Shown here in pieces: positions 58,959-64,000 of a DNA stretch of 64,000 nucleotides. The DNA is from an uncultured Lachnospiraceae bacterium (GTDB taxonomy: Bacteria > Bacillota > Clostridia > Lachnospirales > Lachnospiraceae). Positions within the stretch are counted from its first letter, which is position 1. The number at the start of each line of letters is the position of its first letter. A program made the translations under genes and the position numbers. The stretch covers positions 124,001 to 188,000 of the forward strand of contig CAUEYX010000001.1 of the NCBI GenBank assembly GCA_959022495.1. The letters are read 5' to 3'. Below the pieces are notes generated by a model. It did no database searches, had not been told where the DNA came from, and saw only the letters and a list, made by a program, of their open reading frames with translations.

Positions 58959-61056
58959 TGTTTCCTACCCCTTTCTTTACGGTTTTTGGTTTCTTTCCCA
59001 AAAAATGGATGGTTGTCTTACAGATTACTTTGTCAAACAGCATAAACATGGACGGCAGCACAAGGATCACCGTCACCATACTGATCAGAGCCCCTCTTGC
59101 AAGAAGCGTACAGATGGAACTGATCATATCAATATTGGAATACAGCGCCACCCCTTCCGTTGCTGCGAAAAATGCAATTCCGCTGGTCAGGATAGACGGA
59201 AGGCTGGTCCGGTGGGCAATGGACACTGCTTCCTTCTTCCCGCACCCATTCTGCCGTTCCTTCTGATACCGGCTGGTCATCAGGATCGCATAATCCACGG
59301 TAGAACCCAGTTGGATCGTGCCAATGACGATGCTTGCCACAAAAGGCAGGCTGATTCCCTGGTAGAACGGGATTCCCATGTTCACCATGATGGCGAACTC
59401 GATCACTGCCACCAGGATGACCGGGATGGAGATGGACTTGAACACCAGCAGGATGATCACAAAAATAATCAGTATGGAGGCGCTGTTTACATTCCGGATA
59501 TCCGTGTCTGTCACGTCCTGCAGATCATAAGTCAGGGGCGCTTCCCCGATCAGCATGGCGTCCTTGCTGTAGCTCTTGACAATCTTGTTCAGGTCATCAA
59601 TCTGGGCGTTGACCTCCGGGGTTGCGGATTTATATTTGGAACAGATAAAGGTCAGGTCGTATTTATCGCTCTCCATCATTCCCTTTAAATCCTCCGGGAT
59701 CACCGAATCCGGCACCGCCGGGCCTACCAGGGAATTCATATTGATGGCCCACTCCACACCGTCCGCCTGTTCCAGGTCATTCAGCATATTCTGTTTGTCC
59801 TTTTGATCCATATTCTTATCCGACATGACCATGTGGATGGTGCTGACGCCGAACTTGTCTTCCAGTTCCTGGGATGCAACGCTGTTTGGCAGGTCATCGG
59901 GCAGCCCTTTGCTCACATCGTAGTAAACCTCAGTGTGGCTGTTCCCGTAAACTGCCGGTCCCAAAAGAACCAGGAACAGTACCAGCCATACCTTGTAATG
60001 GCGCACGATGAAAGCAGAGGGTTTCGTCATATCCCCCAGGATCTTCTTATGCTTCGTCTTCTGGATGGGCTTGTCAAACACCAGAATCATGGAAGGCAGG
60101 ACGGTGATACAAGAAAGCACTCCGAAGACCACACCTTTCGCCATGACAATTCCCAGATCCAGCCCTAACGTAAAGGACATAAAGCACAGAGCGATAAATC
60201 CAGCCACCGTGGTCACAGAGCTGCCGGTCACAGACTGGAAGGTATTGGCAATGGCATGCCCCATGGCCTCCATCCGGTCTGTCGGATAGTTTCCTCTTTC
60301 CTCCTCATAGCTGTGGAACAGGAAGATCGAGTAATCCATAGTAACACCAAGCTGCAGCACCGCTGCCAGGGCTTTCGTCAGATAGGAAATCTCGCCCAGG
60401 AAAAGATTCGTCCCCAGGTTATACAGGATTGCCATCCCGATGCTTAGAAGAAAGAATACCGGAATCAGGAACGATTCTGTGGTCAGCAGCAGGATGATAA
60501 AGGACAAAAGGACGGCAAGGGCGATATAGATATTCGCCTCTTTCTCCGAAAGATCCTGAGTATCCTGTATCATGGCGGTCAGACCGCTGATAAAGCATTG
60601 TTCGTTCGCAGCTTTCCGCATCTCCTTTACCGCCCAAGTGGCATTGTCCGAGGATGAGGTGTCGTCAAAGAGTACCAGCATCATGGTAGCGTCATCTTTG
60701 AAAAAAGAGTTCCGGATCTCCTCCGGCAGCATCTCCACCGGTACGCTGATATCCATCACATCGTCATACCACAGGACATCTTTCACATGGTCGATGTCCT
60801 CAAATTTTTCTTCCAGCTTCTGGATGTCTTTCATCTCCATGCCCTCTACCACGACCATGGAAAATGCGCCCATTCCGAAATCATCTAACAAAATGTTCTG
60901 CCCCTTTACCGTATCCAGGTCATCCGGCAGATAGGTGAGCAGGTCGTAATTGATCCTGGTCCTGCTCATGCCGATCGCTGATGGGATCAGCAGAAGAACC
61001 GCTAACAGGAGGATAAATATCCTGTGTCTGGCGATCCACTTTCCTACTTTTATCAA
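58945..61056 (-). CDS. MMPL/RND family exporter
   Basis: The 703-residue protein has two halves, each with a large outside loop and five to six membrane segments. The first half has GVTMDYSIFLFHSYEEER and the second GSTVDYAILMTSRYQKER, the paired MMPL motif with the proton-relay Asp-Tyr. It starts with TTG after GGAAGTG. It is divergent from a TetR gene, the likely repressor. Possible cargoes are lipids, surfactants or peptides. Confidence 0.88.
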   Translation of the reverse strand: MIKVGKWIARHRIFILLLAVLLLIPSAIGMSRTRINYDLLTYLPDDLDTVKGQNILLDDFGMGAFSMVVVEGMEMKDIQKLEEKFEDIDHVKDVLWYDDVMDISVPVEMLPEEIRNSFFKDDATMMLVLFDDTSSSDNATWAVKEMRKAANEQCFISGLTAMIQDTQDLSEKEANIYIALAVLLSFIILLLTTESFLIPVFFLLSIGMAILYNLGTNLFLGEISYLTKALAAVLQLGVTMDYSIFLFHSYEEERGNYPTDRMEAMGHAIANTFQSVTGSSVTTVAGFIALCFMSFTLGLDLGIVMAKGVVFGVLSCITVLPSMILVFDKPIQKTKHKKILGDMTKPSAFIVRHYKVWLVLFLVLLGPAVYGNSHTEVYYDVSKGLPDDLPNSVASQELEDKFGVSTIHMVMSDKNMDQKDKQNMLNDLEQADGVEWAINMNSLVGPAVPDSVIPEDLKGMMESDKYDLTFICSKYKSATPEVNAQIDDLNKIVKSYSKDAMLIGEAPLTYDLQDVTDTDIRNVNSASILIIFVIILLVFKSISIPVILVAVIEFAIMVNMGIPFYQGISLPFVASIVIGTIQLGSTVDYAILMTSRYQKERQNGCGKKEAVSIAHRTSLPSILTSGIAFFAATEGVALYSNIDMISSICTLLARGALISMVTVILVLPSMFMLFDKVICKTTIHFLGKKPKTVKKGVGNNEQK

Positions 61057-61140
61057 TGTAAGTCACTTCCTTTTTTGTTTTTTCAAAGCATATGATCTTT
61101 TTTCCCAAAAGACAATCAATAATCTACCACGAATGTTTAA

Positions 61141-61172
61141 ATTTTCAACATTTGCTTAAAATTGTTGAAAAT
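61141..61172. promoter_or_regulatory. Palindrome between the MMPL and TetR genes
   Basis: ATTTTCAACA (61141-61150) and TGTTGAAAAT (61163-61172) form a perfect 10-bp inverted repeat with a 12-base spacer in the divergent promoter region. It is the best candidate operator for the TetR protein. Confidence 0.55.
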
Positions 61173-61178
61173 ACTTTG

Positions 61179-61208
61179 TTGAACCGCTGGGTTTGAAACT
61201 GTTATAAT
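61179..61208 (+). promoter_or_regulatory. Candidate promoter of the tetR gene
   Basis: TTGAAC (61179-61184), 18 bases, TATAAT (61203-61208), just beside the palindrome. Confidence 0.55.
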
Positions 61209-61283
61209 GTAGCCGTTGGAACCTGAAATCCTGTTCATACGCGAAACATAAGCGATCACACAATCACGAAAGGAAACAAAACA

Positions 61284-61868
61284 ATGCACAGTCTGAATAC
61301 ACCTTCATCCGACCGGATGAAGGACCAGATCGCCGCTTCTTTAAAGCGTCTGATGGAAACAAAGCCACTTACCAAGATCTCCATTCGGGAGATCGCAGAA
61401 GACTGCCGGATCAACCGGGGCACCTTTTATTATCACTTCACAGATATTTATGCGGTGGTCAAATGGATCCTTGACAAGGAAGCTACTCCCTATCTGGAGG
61501 ATTATGCTACGCTGCTGACCTATGAAGATGCGGTACGCTTTATCCTGGATTATGCCAGATCCAACCAGTATATCGTGAAATGCGCCCTTGACACTTTTGC
61601 CATGGAACAGCTGAAACATTTTTTTCACAAGGATATCCACAGGACGATCAAAAACTTTATCGCCGAGATTGCCTCCAGCAGACAGGTCAGCAATGACTAT
61701 CTGAATTTTCTTACTAGTTTTTATGCCTATGCCCTGGTGAATCTGCTGATTGACTGGATCCGAAACGGGATGAAAGAAGACGATGAGACTGTCATCAAGC
61801 AAGTCCGAACTGTAATCTCCGGAACAGTAGAACAGGCACTGAATAATGCAGAATCATTACACTGCTGA
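61284..61868 (+). CDS. TetR/AcrR-family regulator
   Basis: The 194-residue protein has an N-terminal helix-turn-helix (ISIREIAEDCRINRGTFYYHFTD, cut by the loop INR) and a C-terminal helical ligand domain of the TetR_C_7/DhaS-like type. It is read divergently from the MMPL operon and probably represses it. AAAGGAAAC lies before the ATG. Ligand unknown. Confidence 0.88.
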   Translation: MHSLNTPSSDRMKDQIAASLKRLMETKPLTKISIREIAEDCRINRGTFYYHFTDIYAVVKWILDKEATPYLEDYATLLTYEDAVRFILDYARSNQYIVKCALDTFAMEQLKHFFHKDIHRTIKNFIAEIASSRQVSNDYLNFLTSFYAYALVNLLIDWIRNGMKEDDETVIKQVRTVISGTVEQALNNAESLHC

Positions 61869-62190
61869 GGTTTTCATCCTATTCGCAGCGTGATGCACTT
61901 TTGATTCTATACAGGTTCATTTTTCTTCCCATACAATACGGGTTCGTAACCATGGCCGCTCACCAGATACATCCCGCGCGTACATTGACTGACATGGTGC
62001 TTTTTTATGGCCACATGGGGCTGCCGGTTCCAATATTCCCGAGCAACAGCAGGCCGCATTGTTCCGGGTATCTGTTAATTCCTTGCTTTTTTCTTGCGTT
62101 TTTAGTTCAGCTATTTTCATATAGTACTGTACATGGTATAAAGGAGATGTGTTTTGCACTGCATCACACCCCACTTTGAGGTGCAGGATC
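61869..62190 (+). other. Intergenic region ahead of the third NiCo riboswitch
   Basis: No gene was recognised. A TTTCAT, 16 bases, TATAAA pair near 62115-62145 resembles the promoter placement before riboswitch copy 2. A conserved short hairpin (ACACC with GGTG, about 62166-62184) follows, as in the other copies. Confidence 0.5.
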
Positions 62191-62316
62191 AACAGTACAA
62201 ACTGAGCAGGCAATAACTTTGTAAAGGAGTTGTGAAGCCGGGCCGCCGGGCGGCAGCAGACTGCATATACGCACATCTGTGGGACAGTTGTATGTTCCAT
62301 GGGTGTGCTGTTTTTA
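62191..62316 (+). promoter_or_regulatory. NiCo (czcD) riboswitch, copy 3, before pyruvate kinase
   Basis: Contains CTGAGCAGGC, GCCGGGC, GGCAGCAGA and CACATCTGTGGGACAGT in order. The terminator stem pairs 62271-62286 with 62293-62308 and is followed by five T (62311-62315). The variable arm (ATAACT with AGTTGT) is weaker than in the other two copies. It leads into a pyruvate kinase gene, an unusual target. Confidence 0.9.
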
Positions 62317-62371
62317 TAATCTTTTGAGGATGATTCCAATTTAGAAATTTTCAGGAAAGGGGTTTTTGAAC

Positions 62372-63799
62372 ATGCGTAAGACAAAAATCATTTGTACCAT
62401 CGGGCCCGCCTGCGAGGACGAAGAAATTTTAACGCAGATGTGCCGGAACGGCATGAACGTGGCGCGGTTGAATTTTTCACACGGAACGCACGAAGAGCAT
62501 CTGAAAAAATTACAACTCATTAAAAAGGTAAGGGAAAAGCTGAATCTTCCGATTGCAATTATGCTGGACACAAAAGGCCCCGAGTATCGGATCAAAACGT
62601 TCAAAAATAAAAAGGTTACTCTGGCGGAAGGAGATAGTTTCACTTTTACGACCGATGATGTGGAAGGAAATAAAAAACAGGTTTCTGTCAACTATACGCA
62701 CCTGATGGAAGAGTTGAGCGTCGGGGATACCATTCTGTTAAATAACGGTCTGCTGTCCTTTGAAGTACAGGAAATAAAGGGGAATAACGCTGTCTGCAAA
62801 GTGCTTGCAGGCGGCGAGTTGTCAGACCGTAAGAGCATGAATTTTCCGAACAAGGTTTTGAAACACGATTTCCTAAGTGAGCAGGACAAAGAGGATCTTT
62901 TGTTCGGAATCAAGCAGGGGATTGATTTTGTGGCGGCGTCCTTTGTGTCAGTCAAAGAAGACGTCCTGGCAATCCGGAGATTACTGGACGAGAATCATGG
63001 GGAGAATATCCGGATCATCGCAAAGATCGAAAACCGTTCTGGAGTAGAGAACATCGAGGGAATCTGTGAAGCAGCGGACGGAATCATGGTCGCGCGCGGC
63101 GACCTGGGCGTTGAGATCCCTTATATGGAAGTTCCGTCCATTCAGAAATATCTGATCCACAAATGCCGGCTGCTTGGCAAACTGGTTATCACCGCAACGG
63201 AAATGCTGGAGTCCATGATCCACAATCCGAGACCAACGCGCGCCGAAATATCGGATGTGGCAAATGCGGTTTACGACGGCTCCTCCGCCCTGATGCTGTC
63301 TGGGGAAACCGCCGCAGGGAAATATCCGGCTAAGGCGGTCAAAAATATGGCTGAAATTGCGGAGTATACAGAGCAGGGCATTGATTATAAGCGCTGGTTT
63401 ACCACAACGGATTATCCGATCCAGAATAACCTGGATGCGGTTTCCCATGCGACCTGTGCGATGGCGATCGACGTAAAAGCGAAATGCATTGTGGTCAGTT
63501 CCCTTTCCGGATGTACCGCACGCATGGTCAGCCGTTTCCGGTGCCCGGCAGATATTATTGGCACTACCACGAACGAGAGAGTGTGGAGACAGTTGAACCT
63601 CAGCTGGGGCATTACACCGATACTGAACGAAAAGTATCCGTCGCTTGACGTTGTGTTCTACCAGGCTCTTCTTCAGGCAGAAAAAGTGCTTCATCTGCAG
63701 GAAGGGGAAAATGTTGTTCTGACAGGCGGGCAGATTGATGCCGGTTCTGGGAATACGAATACCATTAAAGTGGAACATATCCAGGGAAAGAGGGGATAA
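62372..63799 (+). CDS. pyk: Pyruvate kinase under NiCo riboswitch control
   Basis: Transfers phosphate from phosphoenolpyruvate to ADP. The 475-residue protein has RKTKIICTIGPAC, NVARLNFSHG, the active-site IIAKIENRSGVEN, MVARGDLGVEIP and RPTRAEISDVANAVYDG, then a normal C-terminal domain. Two usual motifs are changed: LDTKGPEIR reads LDTKGPEYR, and TQMLESM reads TEMLESM. The extra phosphohistidine-like domain found in some bacilli is absent. The ATG has GAAAGGGG upstream. Probably a second, specialised isozyme. Confidence 0.88.
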   Translation: MRKTKIICTIGPACEDEEILTQMCRNGMNVARLNFSHGTHEEHLKKLQLIKKVREKLNLPIAIMLDTKGPEYRIKTFKNKKVTLAEGDSFTFTTDDVEGNKKQVSVNYTHLMEELSVGDTILLNNGLLSFEVQEIKGNNAVCKVLAGGELSDRKSMNFPNKVLKHDFLSEQDKEDLLFGIKQGIDFVAASFVSVKEDVLAIRRLLDENHGENIRIIAKIENRSGVENIEGICEAADGIMVARGDLGVEIPYMEVPSIQKYLIHKCRLLGKLVITATEMLESMIHNPRPTRAEISDVANAVYDGSSALMLSGETAAGKYPAKAVKNMAEIAEYTEQGIDYKRWFTTTDYPIQNNLDAVSHATCAMAIDVKAKCIVVSSLSGCTARMVSRFRCPADIIGTTTNERVWRQLNLSWGITPILNEKYPSLDVVFYQALLQAEKVLHLQEGENVVLTGGQIDAGSGNTNTIKVEHIQGKRG

Positions 63800-63802
63800 G
63801 CG

Positions 63803-64000
63803 GTGAAGATCATAACAATCAGCTATGAGTTTGGAAGCGGTGGATGTGAACTGGGAAAGCGACTTTCCCGGGCGCTTGGCGCAGCATATTATGACAGGGA
63901 AATAGCGGCTGAGATTGCCCGCATGTCAAAAACAGACGTGGAACAGATTGAAAACATGCTGAGTGAAGAATTTACACCCTTTTCCACATATATCCCCCGC
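63803..64000 (+). CDS. Cytidylate kinase-like protein (4 of 4), N-terminal part
   Basis: Begins with GTG three bases after the pyruvate kinase stop: KIITISYEFGSGGCELGKRL, then YYDREIAAEIARMSKTDVEQ. The P-loop matches its three relatives. It continues beyond the window. Tight spacing shows it is co-transcribed with pyruvate kinase under the same NiCo riboswitch. Confidence 0.8.
   Translation, partial: MKIITISYEFGSGGCELGKRLSRALGAAYYDREIAAEIARMSKTDVEQIENMLSEEFTPFSTYIPR

Overview
The window looks like a gut Lachnospiraceae-type clostridium. Supporting signs are strong AGGAGG ribosome sites, mid-range GC, LPxTG pili with class C sortases, NiCo riboswitches, an arginine-to-polyamine operon, and families such as DUF5348, DUF4314 and LPD11 that are common in Lachnospiraceae mobile DNA. 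This placement is an inference from gene content. No rRNA or tRNA gene was seen.

Region 1 (0-11.7 kb): the 5' end of ftsH, then a leftward pilus operon of class C sortase, a ~1990-residue LPKTG tip adhesin, an LPRTG backbone pilin and a second class C sortase, ending in a clear terminator. Upstream lies a ~245-bp segment flanked by 21-bp inverted repeats. It carries a near-consensus promoter that points AWAY from the pilus operon, and a tyrosine recombinase gene lies next to it. This is a phase-variation switch caught in the OFF orientation.

Region 2 (11.9-25.6 kb): a DUF308 membrane protein and a GT8 glycosyltransferase, followed by an accessory block of mobile-element character. The block holds a second NAD-dependent DNA ligase, DUF2786, DUF4314, an orphan nucleotidyltransferase, a DUF3990/DUF3791/NADAR ADP-ribosylation-type cluster, LPD11, an AAA ATPase, an IS605-type element (tnpB with omega-RNA and a broken tnpA) inserted into an integrase-like gene, DUF5348, and a nine-residue-repeat solenoid protein. 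Two genes of the block share a duplicated leader with tandem terminators.

Region 3 (25.7-40.4 kb, all leftward): a polyamine operon (speA, speE, carboxynorspermidine synthase and decarboxylase, aguA, aguB) directly behind a magnesium cluster. The cluster has two Mg-type P-ATPases, MgtC, small membrane proteins and a receiver-less winged-helix regulator. Terminator-like hairpins separate the sub-operons, and the 5' leader of the first ATPase can fold over its own ribosome site.

Region 4 (40.5-64 kb): a PAP2 phosphatase, several decayed genes, and a metal and efflux district. Three NiCo (czcD) riboswitches occur here. One precedes a small membrane protein, a cytidylate-kinase-like protein and a CDF exporter. 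One precedes a paralogous small membrane protein, a P-type ATPase and an HtrA protease. One precedes pyruvate kinase and another cytidylate-kinase-like gene. Four cytidylate-kinase-like genes occur in this 20 kb, each beside a transporter or a NiCo-controlled gene. A MarR-kinase-MFS operon, an AraC-GGDEF fusion with an MFS gene, and an MMPL exporter divergent from a TetR gene complete the region.
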